Of a stretch of 64,000 nucleotides of DNA, positions 21,916 to 32,842 are shown one piece after another (position 1 is the stretch's first letter; every line of letters starts with the position of its first letter). The DNA is from Liolophura sinensis. Taxonomy: Eukaryota > Mollusca > Polyplacophora > Chitonida > Chitonidae. The notes under the pieces were generated by a model. It was not told the origin of the DNA, ran no database searches, and was given only the letters and a program-made list of their open reading frames with translations. Both the position numbers and the translations under genes were made by a program. The stretch covers positions 20,591,501 to 20,655,500 of the forward strand of contig NC_088303.1 in assembly GCF_032854445.1 (NCBI RefSeq). Direction: 5' to 3'.

Positions 21916-23403
21916 TAAATACCAAGTACCTGTATATTGTATAGTCCTATAGGCCTATGAACCCCATGTCGGGAAAACGGGTCTGGAGAGGCCTTGGGCT
22001 GTTGTATCCTTATGATATAGGCCTAGAATACCTTGTCTTATTCATCATCTGTCGTCGGTAGTTTGATAATTTATACCGATAATTTATAACATACCTTGTC
22101 TTACTCATCATCTGTTGTCGATAGTTCGATAATTTGGAGAAGCACTGTAGTAAATAAAATTTAAGTTAATGGTGTCAGATATACGGTGATATAATCCGTA
22201 TGTCTTTTTACCGAACACAAATGTGTAACTATGCCCCACCACTTTGCATTTCGCGCCATATGTATGGTCATGCGCACTGCAACGTCCTCCTGATGGATGT
22301 CCGTTCTCCTGGTGGATGTACTTCCGTTCCCCTCGTGGATGTAGGCTGACGAGTACTGTTGGTTTGGATCGCGAAAGAATGATCTAAGGTAAGCCGTTTA
22401 AGTGTTACTCTGTATAACTACTTAAAATTGTTTGAAAACCGTATGATTGTAAAGCTTTTTACAAATTAGGAACAGGTGTACTTGTTTTTATTGTAGACAG
22501 TTAAACGGTTAATTGCTTCACAATCTGCGAATCACATTCCCGCGACGTCCCAACAACAACAACAACAAGCGAAAAGGGCATGCTGAAACTAGCACATGGG
22601 AGTTTGTAGGGAATAAGTTGCTGTCTCCGCATTTCATTTATGCTATGTCATTGTCTTTCGGTTCCTTAGCATGAAAATTTGTTAAATAAAGTCACTCAGT
22701 CAATTAATCAATTTCTGGGGAGCTATTGTATTTGTGGGTTGCTAACCTATCAATCGCATTTTTAATGCTAGGCATCAAAAGACAGCAACCTATTCCCTAC
22801 AACCTACCGCTAACCGCAACATTAACAGCCACATGAAAGTTGAAGTAATTCTGCCGACATTAGGCCTACGTTTTAGTTATTGCCTTTTGTCAGTTTATCA
22901 CATAGAAAGAAACAAGCCAATAGATCTAAATGATTCTACAAAATGATGCATATTCACCACTGTTGCCTCCAGCCACCTAACCCCTTTTTGCAAATGTTAG
23001 GACTGGTAATACAGTGTTTTTTATGGTGTTTTGTTTAGTGTACATATGCCTAGAAATGTCAGCAGATATGACTTAACATGTTGACTGAAAATTAATGGTG
23101 CATGATGGTTTGACTTCCATGTATTTGCTGCACATGAAAATCATTAAAACAATGGCAGGGAATCCTGCATAAATTTGTTGTCATCCCTAGTCTAGAACCA
23201 CATTAAGGTTTATCGGCTTTTATATGGTATATTTTTGTGCTTGGGTGGAGTAATTAAAAATAACTTTCTGTTTGCAGATTGAAAGATGTTGAGCAGAGGG
23301 AAAAATGGTAAATATTTGCAAACCATACTATTAATGTTACACGTTATGAATATGTATGTCAGTCATTTCAAGATCCAAATTGAGGAGCGGGCCCTGGCTT
23401 CTT
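21916..23403. other. Right spacer, outer motif block and unique sequence
   Basis: The outer motif block of the KDZ unit lies at 22280-22344. Beyond it, ATCTAAG|GTAAGC near 22390 is a good donor, and gtttgcag at 23271-23278 is an acceptor before a short segment ending AAAATG|GTAAAT near 23308. These could be leader exons of the SET-domain gene downstream. A (CAA)n run lies at about 22552-22567. Nothing else is recognisable. Confidence 0.4.
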
Positions 23404-23660
23404 TTTTTTTTTTTTTTTTTTTTTTTGATTGGTGTTTTACGCTGTACTCAAGAATATTTCACTTATACGACGGCGGCCAGCATTATGGTGGGTGGAAACC
23501 GGGCAGAGCCCAGGGGGAACCCACGACCATCCGCAGGTTGCTGGCAGACCTTCCCACTTACGGCCGGAGAGGAAACCAGCATGAGCTGGACTTGAACTCA
23601 CAGCGACCGCATTGGTGAGAGGCTCCTGGGTCATTACGCTGCGCTAGCACGCTAACCGAC
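23404..23660 (-). mobile_element. SINE family A, near full length with 12-bp target duplication
   Basis: Reverse-oriented copy with a long poly(T) (the A-tail), the conserved body, and the tRNA-like head ending at 'gcgctagcacgctaaccgac'. The duplication ccctggcttctt is perfect at 23392-23403 and 23661-23672. Confidence 0.95.
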
Positions 23661-24063
23661 CCCTGGCTTCTTGATTAAGGCGCTAGTCTTTCAATCATAG
23701 GTCACATGGGTTGTGGCTTCAATCCCATTCTCGGACACAGAACTTCAGAGGTGCAGATAAAATCAAGCCTGCTGAAAATCTATCCTGAACATAGGGTAAT
23801 TTCACTGGTGATTAAAATTAGACTTCATATTTAATTCGTCAACTTTTTAAAGCTAATTTGAGACCTTGTCACATTGCTAAATCAATGTAAAAACTCTTAA
23901 AACATATAATTCTTACCAGTGTTTTGGAATTTCTTTTTTACAGTACATTGGTCTCCTATTATGTAGTTATTATTAAAAACTTAGTACATACCATGGGTAC
24001 TTTATAAAATTTATTAATTTTTTTTTCAAACAGTAACTGAGCAGGAGGAGTAAAGCAAATCCA

Positions 24064-24973
24064 ATGGAGGATTGTATTTTTTATATAAATTGTAACCTTG
24101 ATAAAGATGGACTGGAAGTCAAATTTATCAATCAGTTAAATGGTGAGTTGTGCTTTGTTTTTATATTTAGTATTATGTTACAGTGTGTTTTATTTACAAT
24201 TAAGGAATAAAAATGGAGGAAAATGTGATTTAAGTTTTCACAGTATGTAAATTGGTTTCCACCTTCACAGCTTTTATCTGATTTCAGATATCATATACCT
24301 GAAGTCATGATTAATGTTGCATGAAGCAAAAATCATTCATTGATGGCCAGATTTTGTACTTGGACGCCTCAGCTAATTTAGAGGGAGGATAATATTGTTT
24401 TGCCTGTAACACAGTGTTGTTCATATGGGCATGATTTGTATCCCAGATTCATACCAGATGGACAAAGTGGTGAAGTCTGTTGAATTTAGACCAGGCTTTA
24501 CAAATATATTCACATTGATCTTTAGTTAGCAAGTGTGATGTATGTGTTTGCCTGGGCAGGACATGGTGACCTCAGCATAATATCCAATCTGAATTGTTCA
24601 TTGAAGATTTTTAAGTCATGTTTTGCATTATTAATAATCAGAAATATTTGTACATGATGTAAGTGAACACAATTTGACATATTCAAAGCCAAGATCTGAA
24701 GTAGTAATCTTATTCAGTGACATATTTTAAATCTTTGAAATAAGTTATAAGATTTATGTCAGGTTTGACTTCTGAGTTTTCTGAAGGTCTTTGTTTAACA
24801 TTTCAGGCAATGGAGGAGTGTTCACATCAATTAAATTCTGCAAAAGAGATTTCCTTTTGGAGTATGTCTTTGAAAGGCTGGCAAAACGGAAGCTGTGGAA
24901 AGGGAAAAATTCCATAGACAAGAATGTGGGGTCCTAGCTGGATTTTTTTCCCTTTCAGTGGAAAAGCGGAATG
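24064..24973 (+). pseudogene. SET-domain protein gene (KMT5A-like), two exons with an in-frame stop
   Basis: Exon 24034-24142 (acceptor tttcaaacag, donor AATG|GTGAGT) contains the ATG at 24064 and encodes MEDCIFYINCNLDKDGLEVK then FINQLN. Exon 24807-24973 (acceptor catttcag, donor GGAATG|GTAAGT) continues in phase with GNGGVFTSIKFCKRDFLLEY and VFERLAKRK. This is the start of a SET domain: GKGVF..., K/RGDFLLEY. A TAG at 24935-24937 falls where SET proteins usually have Tyr or another aromatic, followed in frame by LDFFPFQWKSG. SET domains transfer methyl groups to lysines; the pattern is closest to histone H4K20-type (KMT5A) enzymes. The catalytic core is not visible downstream, so this is a broken gene. 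Confidence 0.65.
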
Positions 24974-25708
24974 GTAAGTTCTGCAACTAAAAGCAGTGTA
25001 TTTTCCTCATGCCATTCTGTTAATGCTGTAGTCAAAGTGCAGAGAATACTTTCTAAAATACATGTTGGACCCCTAGTTTGGAATTAAATAGCTTTTTAAA
25101 CAATGCTAAAAAACCAGTAGGGTTTACCTAGTATTGAGCTGTGCACAAGTATCCACTATGTTACATCACAGGGGTGATAGCAAGTCTAAGGTAAGCTAAT
25201 GCAGTTCCCCATGAAATAAAGCTGCTATAAATGTGTCTCAAACTAAAAGAAGGTACATTTTATATTTTGACTGATAAATTTCATGGAAGCATTTGGTCTT
25301 CCTTGCATGTGCATCCCGTACCAGTTTCAGTTGACATTCATCAGTTTTATTGGATTCCTTATTTACCTGTGAGACACTTATACTAAAAGTTTTGGTCATA
25401 AGCAGATCAGTGTGATGTCTCTGCTTTTCTATATTTTCCCTCTTACTCTCCAAAACAGCCGTATACAAATGTACACATCCACAGACTTGTGTACGTTCAA
25501 CTTTGAAATTGTGTGGCACTGATAAACGAAATAATATGGATGTGCATATGTGACACACTAGTGTGTACGACTGGTACACAGTTGTATTTTCACTGTTTGT
25601 GAAATAAGAGACATCGAAAATCTTGCTTCTAAGCTTATAGGAATTAACTCAGTATCAAATGCAAAGATAAAAATGACACTATTATTTTTCTTTCTGTCGC
25701 TCATTCAG

Positions 25709-25768
25709 ACGACAGCTGCAATATGGAGACAAGGCAACATATGGCTGCATCCCATCAACGTCAGAAAG
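25709..25768 (+). other. Possible further exon of the SET-domain gene
   Basis: A 60-bp segment has a strong acceptor (gtcgctcattcag) and donor (GAAAG|GTGAGT) and is open in all three frames. No frame is clearly a SET segment. It is kept because of the splice signals and position. Confidence 0.35.
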
Positions 25769-26070
25769 GTGAGTGTTTTTATATTAGCATGTATTCCTAT
25801 ATATTGCTGAGGATACATGTACATTACTTTAATCTGCACTTTTCATTACATTCAGTTACAGGGGAATGTACAGCAATACAATTACTTTTCTGTTCTGTTT
25901 CTTTTCTATCCCTTTGAAGCAGATAAACTCAGTCAGGAATTTATCAGTAAAACAGTGAACAGTTCAGCTGTATATAAAAAATCAGAATTATATTTTTTCT
26001 ACAGGTTTCTACTTTTCCACGCTTTTCCCATGCTGTGTACCAAATTTTCATGTTTTTTGTAGAAGACAGA

Positions 26071-27079
26071 TGTTACGGTATTGAAAACGGCAACAGAAAA
26101 CAGACTCAGTGACTCAATATTACAATGTAAACAATGCTTTATATATAAAATGAGACGTACAGTTTTACAGACAGTTCAACAACAACAACAACATACACAT
26201 CAGTATTACCGGTCTTTACAAGTTTCCAGTTCACCTTTGCATCCCAAGGAATGTATTCCAGGAAATCCAACGTAAAGACCATGGGATAAACACACAATTC
26301 ACACAAGTCACAAATTGTCCTAGACAGGTACTTCGCCAGGTTAGCGAACACGAACACAGGTTACACAGAACTGGAACAGTCAAGCCTTTGAATGACGTCA
26401 CACCCGCAGAGCACAACACAGGGTAAATACAGGCATGGAGGTATAATCCACTTCAGATCAGTCACAGCTCCCGCAGAAGCTCACAAACGAGCCGTTCAGA
26501 GACGTAGAGTAATGTCACCTTGTGGCAGAACGAACGTCCTTTGCAAAACTGAAAACTTCAGTTTAGAGTCCTTGACGACCTTGTCGGTCAGGTGAGGTCA
26601 GCGTGTTAAACAAATTACACAGTCCACACTGTATAATCATAATAAAGATCCGAACACCAATAAACGTGACTTCCGCAGAAATTCACATAAACCAGACATC
26701 AGTACTACTGTGGTACACAAACGGTGCCGGCATAAAAAAACTGTCCTCCCAAATGAAACTGGCATCACCAGCTCATATCAAAATAATGGACTCGATACGA
26801 GAGCGTCTCACACTCTCCTGGCTCCCAGTGGATGCAGCAAAAAATCCTCCCCTCTGCACAGAAAACACGGCTTATATACGTGCCAGGTGGATTCAACTAT
26901 TCTTAGACACAGAATTAACAGCCAATGAACAGCCAGTTAAATAAACAGAGCATTGAACACGGTGCTTTCGGCCAGGTTCGCGCTGTACATATATAACAGG
27001 GCCTGTTATGCTTATAACATATAACACCAAGGTCCGCAGACTAACAGTACATGAAAACATTAAATAGTCATACATAACA
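26071..27079 (-). repeat. Complete LTR (about 1009 bp)
   Basis: In element orientation it starts TGTTATGTATGACTATT and ends TTTTCAATACCGTAACA. The polypurine tract ('gaagggtgggggtg' in element sense, about 27078-27094) abuts its upstream edge, so this is the 3' LTR. A short (CAA)n run lies near 26178-26191. Confidence 0.9.
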
Positions 27080-27193
27080 CCCCCACCCTTCAGGGAAAGA
27101 AAGTTTTGCATAAAACTTTCTTTAACATATTCATAATTATGAATAACAATAACGTTTACCATAGTCTTTAAAAACAAAGCTGCAGAAAACCAA

Positions 27194-27945
27194 CTAGACA
27201 CGTGACAAACAATCAGCAATCACATTATCTTTCCCTTTTATGTGTCTAATCTCTAGATTAAATTCTTGCAAAAGCAAACTCCACCGTAACAATCTTCGGT
27301 TTTTACCTTTTAGTTTGTGCAAGAAGGTTAAGGGATTGTGATCTGTATACACAACAATGGGGTAACTTGAGGAAGTCACATATACTTCAAAATGCTGTAA
27401 TGCTAGAATCAAGGACAGACATTCCTTTTCTATTGTCGAATAATTTCTCTGGCACTTGTCAAATTTGCGAGAGAAAAAACATACAGGGTGATCAACGTGA
27501 TCTGTTTCATTTTCTTGTAACAAAACTGCCCCAGCAGATATATCACTAGCATCAACAGCTAGCTTAAATGGTAAATTAAAATCAGGTGCTACAAGTATGG
27601 GGCCGCTGCTTAGCATGGCCTTTAATCTATCAAAAGATCTCTGACACTCAATGGACCACAAGAATTTAGCACCTTTCTTTAACAGCTGAGTTAGTGGCTC
27701 ACTAACAAATGAAAAGTTCCTACAGAACTTTCGATAATAACCTGCCATGCCCAAAAAACGCTTTAACTCTCTCTTACAACTTGGCACTGGAAAACAAGAG
27801 ATAGCACTGATTTTAGAATTAACAGGTTTTACCTGACCCTGTCCGACAACATGCCCTAGATATGTGACAAAAGCACAACCAAACTCACACTTGGCCAAAT
27901 TTACTGTAAGATTGGCTTGGGACAGTCTCGCAAATAATGCCTCCT
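27194..27945 (-). pseudogene. Ty3/Gypsy pol fragment: end of reverse transcriptase and RNase H
   Basis: The reverse frame is open from the junction at 27945 to the stop near 27194. It covers the reverse-transcriptase connection region (FLGMAGYYRKF) and an RNase H domain with DASDISAGAVL, a FSRKF...NYSTIEKECL block, YTDHNPLTFLHK and GKDNVIADCLSR, all standard for the Ty3/Gypsy RNase H. No integrase follows; only about 115 bp separate the frame end from the LTR. The 5' part is lost at the junction. It is a fragment, not a working polymerase. Confidence 0.9.
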
Positions 27946-28310
27946 TGCCTGTATTTACCCTGTGTTGTGCTCTGCGGGTGTGACGTCATTCAAAGGCTTG
28001 ACTGTTCCAGTTCTGTGTAACCTGTGTTCGTGTTCGCTAACCTGGCGAAGTACCTGTCTAGGACAATTTGTGACTTGTGTGAATTGTGTGTTTATCCCAT
28101 GGTCTTTACGTTGGATTTCCTGGAATACATTCCTTGGGATGCAAAGGTGAACTGGAAACTTGTAAAGACCGGTAATACTGATGTGTATGTTGTTGTTGTT
28201 GTTGAACTGTCTGTAAAACTGTACGTCTCATTTTATATATAAAGCATTGTTTACATTGTAATATTGAGTCACTGAGTCTGTTTTCTGTTGCCGTTTTCAA
28301 TACCGTAACA
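27946..28310 (+). repeat. 3' 365 bp of the LTR, opposite orientation
   Basis: It matches 26071-26435 in reverse complement over the same 365 bp. It begins exactly at a shared 'tgcctgtatttaccc', suggesting a microhomology junction with the pol fragment. Confidence 0.9.
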
Positions 28311-28315
28311 GAAAT

Positions 28316-28333
28316 TGGGGGCTTGTCCGGGAA
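28316..28333 (+). promoter_or_regulatory. Primer-binding site, tRNA-Pro-like
   Basis: Five bases after the LTR end, 'tggggg cttgtccgggaa' resembles the well-known proline-tRNA primer site of several retroelements, with two apparent differences. It marks the start of minus-strand DNA synthesis in the plus-oriented piece. Confidence 0.75.
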
Positions 28334-28438
28334 CCGATTGTTTCCCTTTTGTTTTGCACCGGATATTTGAAGTTAAACACAAGTGAGAAGCGATTGCTTA
28401 ATTTTAACGGTGAATGATTCAGTGGCTAAATATTTACA

Positions 28439-29068
28439 ATGGGAGATTTTGATCCTAAACAGTTTGTTAATGCGCCCGATCAGGATGTTTTTGAGAGTTT
28501 AAAGAAGGAAGACTTGGTTAAGTTAGGGACATTTTTAGGTTTGTCCATAAAGTCTTCATGGAGGAAAAGAGATATGCAGCATACTTTGTTGAAACATTTA
28601 GTGGAGATAGGCAAGTTTGATAGTTCTGCATTATCAGATTATGAGTTCGAGGGTCAGTCTGATGCTGAGCTTAAGTTTAAGCAGTTTGAGTTAAAGTTGA
28701 GATTGGAGAAAGAGGAAAGAGAGAAAGAGAGGGAACATGAGAGAGAGAGGCAAGAGAAAGAGAGGGAACATGAGATAGAGTTAGAAAAGTTGAAAATGCA
28801 GAGAGAGAGAGAGGAGAGAGAAATGCAAGAAAGAGAGAGGGAAAGAGAATTGGAGTTCCAAATGAAAAAGTTAGAGGTTGAGAGAGGTGAGAAACCGGGT
28901 CCTTCCGGTAGACAGGATTCAGGATTTGATGTGACCAAATACATTCGGTTAGTTCCATCCTTTCAGGAAAAAGAGGTGGATAAGTATTTTCTGCATTTTG
29001 AGAAAATTGCAAATAGTTTGAAGTGGCCTAAAGAGTTCTGGACTATGTTATTACAGAGTGTGCTAATT
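28439..29068 (+). pseudogene. gag fragment of the LTR element
   Basis: An ATG at 28439 opens a frame of about 210 codons. An N-terminal helical part is followed by a highly charged Glu/Arg/Lys coiled coil (about residues 78-150) and the beginning of a capsid-like region (FDVTKYIRLVPSFQEKEVDK, then FLHFEKIANSLKWPKEFW). It breaks off at the junction with the LTR at 29069. Gag packages element RNA; this piece lacks the rest of capsid and nucleocapsid. Confidence 0.85.
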
Positions 29069-29876
29069 GTAAAGACCATGGGATAAACACACAATTCACA
29101 CAAGTCACAAATTGTCCTAGACAGGTACTTCGCCAGGTTAGCGAACACGAACACAGGTTACACAGAACTGGAACAGTCAAGCCTTTGAATGACGTCACAC
29201 CCGCAGAGCACAACACAGGGTAAATACAGGCATGGAGGTATAATCCACTTCAGATCAGTCACAGCTCCCGCAGAAGCTCACAAACGAGCCGTTCAGAGAC
29301 GTAGAGTAATGTCACCTTGTGGCAGAACGAACGTCCTTTGCAAAACTGAAAACTTCAGTTTAGAGTCCTTGACGACCTTGTCGGTCAGGTGAGGTCAGCG
29401 TGTTAAACAAATTACACAGTCCACACTGTATAATCATAATAAAGATCCGAACACCAATAAACGTGACTTCCGCAGAAATTCACATAAACCAGACATCAGT
29501 ACTACTGTGGTACACAAACGGTGCCGGCATAAAAAAACTGTCCTCCCAAATGAAACTGGCATCACCAGCTCATATCAAAATAATGGACTCGATACGAGAG
29601 CGTCTCACACTCTCCTGGCTCCCAGTGGATGCAGCAAAAAATCCTCCCCTCTGCACAGAAAACACGGCTTATATACGTGCCAGGTGGATTCAACTATTCT
29701 TAGACACAGAATTAACAGCCAATGAACAGCCAGTTAAATAAACAGAGCATTGAACACGGTGCTTTCGGCCAGGTTCGCGCTGTACATATATAACAGGGCC
29801 TGTTATGCTTATAACATATAACACCAAGGTCCGCAGACTAACAGTACATGAAAACATTAAATAGTCATACATAACA
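29069..29876 (-). repeat. 5' 808 bp of the LTR, minus orientation
   Basis: It corresponds to 26272-27079 over exactly 808 bp, lacking the terminal ~200 bp of the LTR. The junction with gag occurs at a 'gtaaag' shared by LTR and gag-side sequence. Its outer end abuts the CAGA target duplication. Confidence 0.9.
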
Positions 29877-30044
29877 CAGATAATCGGCCTGACAGTGAAG
29901 ACAGCATTAACAACTAGAGGAAGAGTCTGAATCAGCTGAAGCTAGTGATAGTGGTATGTACACCAATGGGTACATGTACGCCACAAGTGAAATCTGGCAA
30001 TTTCATATGCATGACTTCCTCACTATAGGAGCAAATGTCCTTGA

Positions 30045-30440
30045 GGTAGGAACTTCAAATTTTGGATGTGCTCAGTTAAGGGTCAACGTATTCACTTTAG
30101 GGTTTCCTATTTAAATTGGGTTCATTGCAATTAAATGTCTGGTTCTATGGCAACGAAATATAATAGCCATTTCAAAGACATGCTGTGAATAGAAGCGAAA
30201 AATCAGTTGAGATAGGAACTTTTGATTGGGATAAATTATCATTTGAGGGTGAACTAAGACCCTATATAAATTCGGGTCATTTGGCTTAAATTTCTGGTTT
30301 CTGTGGCAACCAACTGTAATAGCCATGTGAAGGACAAGATGGGCACTTCAGATTTTGGATATGTGTTCAGTTCGGCGTGAACCAACACCCTATTTAAATG
30401 GAGGTTATATTGATTAAATTTCTTGTTTTTATGGCATCAA
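30045..30440 (+). repeat. Degenerate ~130-155-bp tandem repeat, three copies
   Basis: Recurring parts are 'ggaacttcaaattttggat', 'ccctatttaaat' and 'attaaat(g/t)tctggttctatggcaac' at about 30130, 30286 and 30415. There is no coding content. Confidence 0.7.
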
Positions 30441-30566
30441 GTATATCTTACAACTGTTTGGACATGTATCTTTGTAACAGAATAAAAACTGAGCTTTTTT
30501 GTGTCTCCTAAAGACTTGACCGAAACACTAGACCTGTAGGGTTTGCACACAGCTGTATTACTTAAT

Positions 30567-30717
30567 TTATTTATTTATTTATTTATTTATTTGATTCCTG
30601 TTTTACGCCGTACTCAAGAATATTTCACTTACACAATGGCGGCCATCATTATGGTGGGTGTAAACCAGGCAGAACCCGGGGGAAATCCACGACCATCTGC
30701 AAGTTGCTGGAAGACTG
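30567..30717 (-). mobile_element. SINE family A, 5'-truncated, with 10-bp target duplication
   Basis: A (tatt)n tail is followed by the 3' body of family A up to 'gcaagttgctggaaga'. The duplication attacttaat lies at 30557-30566 and 30718-30727. The tRNA-like head is missing, so this is a truncated insertion rather than later decay. Confidence 0.9.
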
Positions 30718-30727
30718 ATTACTTAAT

Positions 30728-32642
30728 GCTGATGGGATTAAGTGTGCCCACTCACTTCTGGTTCTTGCATGTCTGGTTTTAATAGGAAAGCTTAGTGCTT
30801 GAAACTGAAACTTGTTTTATGTATAGCTTACAGTAGCAGGTATTGTATGAGATTGCGGAACATTTTTAACTTTTATTTTGTGTGTATGTTTTGTAATAGT
30901 TAGGTTGATTTCTTTTTATCCAGAAAACCGAGCTTATCATCCAACAGACTGAGTTTATCATAGATGGAAGGAAAGTGAAGAAGGGATTGTCAAGGCTCAC
31001 TTCAATGTTATATGGGTGACAATTAAAAAGGATTCCCAGGAAAGAGAGAAATCAACGTTTTTCTGAAGGATAATCTGTTTGTCTCATTTCCTGTCAAACC
31101 ATCAAGCCAAGGTTATGAATGAGAAATATAAGCACAGAGTAAAGGTAAAAATATAACTTTTTGTAGTTAACCTAGTCACTAGGTTCACAAAGCTTCACTA
31201 TACTGGCCTTTCTGAGTTGTACAAATAAGCTGCGCGTTTTTGGTTAAAATTTAGAATTTGCTTGGCTCATCTGACATCATCATGGCAGTACTTAAGATTT
31301 TCTCGAAGTGTGCGTGTTACTTAATTTGAACTGCGATATCTCGGTAATTACTCATCATAAATAAAGAGACAAGGTTTTTAAACTCAGGGGTGGAAACTTT
31401 ATGATCTCGTTTATACCACAGTCTGTTTTTGTTTGTTCTTGTCATTTATTTATCATTAAATTCATTAATTCATTAAAAATTTCATAAATTATAATGAATT
31501 AATTAGATGCTCTCTGTAACATTGTGAACTGTGGTCTGATTTCAATACGTTATTTCTTTGGTTTGCTGTTTGGAATGTCATGTAGTTGCCTATGCATGTA
31601 TGTAGCAGAATAATATGTAGTCTCATTCTGTGATTCTCAGTCACATTTGAAATATCTCTCTGAGCGAATATTTTATTACATTCAATCGAGGAAACTGCTT
31701 ATTTGACTAGTAATGATGAGATTGAGAAGAAATGACAGCGTAGTTGTGTGTAGTGAAAATAGAGACCCATTGCCACAGTCCAGTCTTTACATATATTTCG
31801 CAATGGCTGGGCACAATTTTCAAAAAAAAAAACAAGACGAATATCAGTCATCTTCATTCAAAGGCTTTGTTGAGTTTGAGCTTGTGTAGTGAGGCTTCCA
31901 TTTTAACTCTGTTTCCGCATGAGGTTGTAAGTAAAGGTCGGCCAAGTAAGCATAAGATCATGCTCATCATTATGGATTTACGGTTTGGTGTCAGCGAACA
32001 AAATTAAATTGTGTGGCTGGTTGAAAAATGTTTTGCAATCATGTATATAGGAGTGTAATTAAATTGTATGTCAAAATGCTGAGTAGAATGTGTTAGTTAA
32101 TAGCAGATTGTTGAATTAGTTGATGTTTTAGATGAGAGTCCTGTAACATAACCAGGTTTAGCTCCACATATGGTTCTGTATTCCACAACATTACTTGTTC
32201 TGTTCGATTCATAATTTTAATCACTGACTGTACTAAAGTGAAATATACATAGATGTGGCACAAACACCATTAAAAAACCTCACGTATCACATGAAAATTA
32301 CCTTGAATTGTGAGCATTTAAGATAGGATCACCTTTGTACACACTCCATGCCCATGTTTTTGTGAATCATGAAAGTGACAATAAATGCAGCTATGTTCAA
32401 TAAGATACACATTGTGTACTTTGTTCTAGATTAGAAAACAGGAAGCAATAACCTCTTGTGTTGCTAGTATGAAATGTGAACCTATGAACAATGGGCTATT
32501 AGTACCAATTCATTGCATTTTGGTGATGGTCCAAATCCCTATTATTCACAATTGATAGAAAGCCTCCCTTTTTCGTGTTCAATTATAGGTCACACCAGAC
32601 GTGGGTTCCATCCCACTCTCGAACAGGAAACTTTAAATGTTA
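30728..32642. other. No supported gene
   Basis: A/T-rich sequence. Acceptor-like ttttatccag near 30924 is followed by a short open stretch ending in stops; I cannot tie it to a gene. A run of A near 31823 is present. Confidence 0.45.
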
Positions 32643-32842
32643 TCATTGTTCAGTTGTTTGTGGGGCCTTGGTGTCAACAGGAAATAGTTGTATATGATGT
32701 TACAGGAAGAGCTCACTTCACATCTCCAGCCTTTCACCACTGTCATTGTTCAGTTGTTTGTAGGGCCTTGGTGTCAACAGGAAATAGTTGTATATGATGT
32801 TACAGGAAGAGCTCACTTCACATCTCCAGCCTTTCACCACTG
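32643..32842 (+). repeat. Two tandem copies of a 100-bp unit
   Basis: 'tcattgttcagttgtttgt' begins at 32643 and again at 32743 with a single difference noticed (ggggcc versus agggcc). It is a recent local duplication. Confidence 0.95.

Larger units (their letters stand above)
5999..22350. mobile_element. ~16-kb fold-back-like DNA transposon with a KDZ transposase core
   Basis: The unit is symmetrical. From outside inward it has (1) a short motif block, 'catccatgaggagaacg' and variants, at 6004-6060, mirrored at 22280-22344; (2) a spacer of about 220 bp on the left and 365 bp on the right; (3) an array of a 53-bp repeat at 6278-8855, mirrored by the same repeat in reverse complement at 19830-21915; and (4) an 11-kb core holding the broken KDZ-type transposase gene at 11099-19195. 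Long terminal inverted repeats made of tandem repeats are known from Drosophila fold-back and Galileo elements. I know of no description of this layout for KDZ elements. The outermost ends share cagcc..catcca..gagg..gaacg, but I could not find a flanking target duplication. Exact ends are therefore approximate. Confidence 0.7.
26071..29876 (-). mobile_element. Rearranged Ty3/Gypsy-type LTR retrotransposon unit with 4-bp target duplication
   Basis: The unit is 3806 bp, flanked by CAGA on both sides (26067-26070 and 29877-29880), with ends TGTTAC...ATAACA. It holds a full LTR (26071-27079, minus), a pol fragment (27194-27945, minus), an LTR 3' part (27946-28310, plus), a primer site and gag start (plus), and an LTR 5' part (29069-29876, minus). 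Integrase, protease and most of the reverse transcriptase are absent. The three LTR pieces are the same length wherever they overlap and their translated stretches are identical, so the unit is young. It cannot encode a full element. Confidence 0.88.
26063..29953 (+). pseudogene. Probable exon of the SET-domain gene split by an LTR element
   Basis: Acceptor ttttttgtag is followed by 8 bp (aagacaga) before the LTR unit begins at 26071. After the unit, from 29881, sequence continues taatcggcctgac and ends at donor GATAGTG|GTATGT (29953). With one copy of the CAGA duplication removed, the pieces form one ~81-bp exon. It has an acidic Ser-rich coding flavour (PDSEDSINN, then in another frame EESESAEASDSG) and one frame break. 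Assignment to the SET gene is by position only. Confidence 0.45.

Noticed and set aside
5999-22350. Arrays as centromeric satellite
   Set aside because: Arrays are short, inverted relative to each other and centred on a transposase gene; a transposon structure explains them better.
26392-26944. Open frames of 67-113 codons, repeated identically at 29189-29741
   Set aside because: They lie inside the LTR, antisense to it, and repeat because the LTR does; no coding signature.
28654-29012. Reverse-strand Ser/Leu-rich open frames
   Set aside because: Antisense shadows of the Glu/Arg-rich coiled coil of gag.
30905-31080. Possible exon after the acceptor ttttatccag
   Set aside because: All frames meet stops quickly and no donor or homology was recognised.
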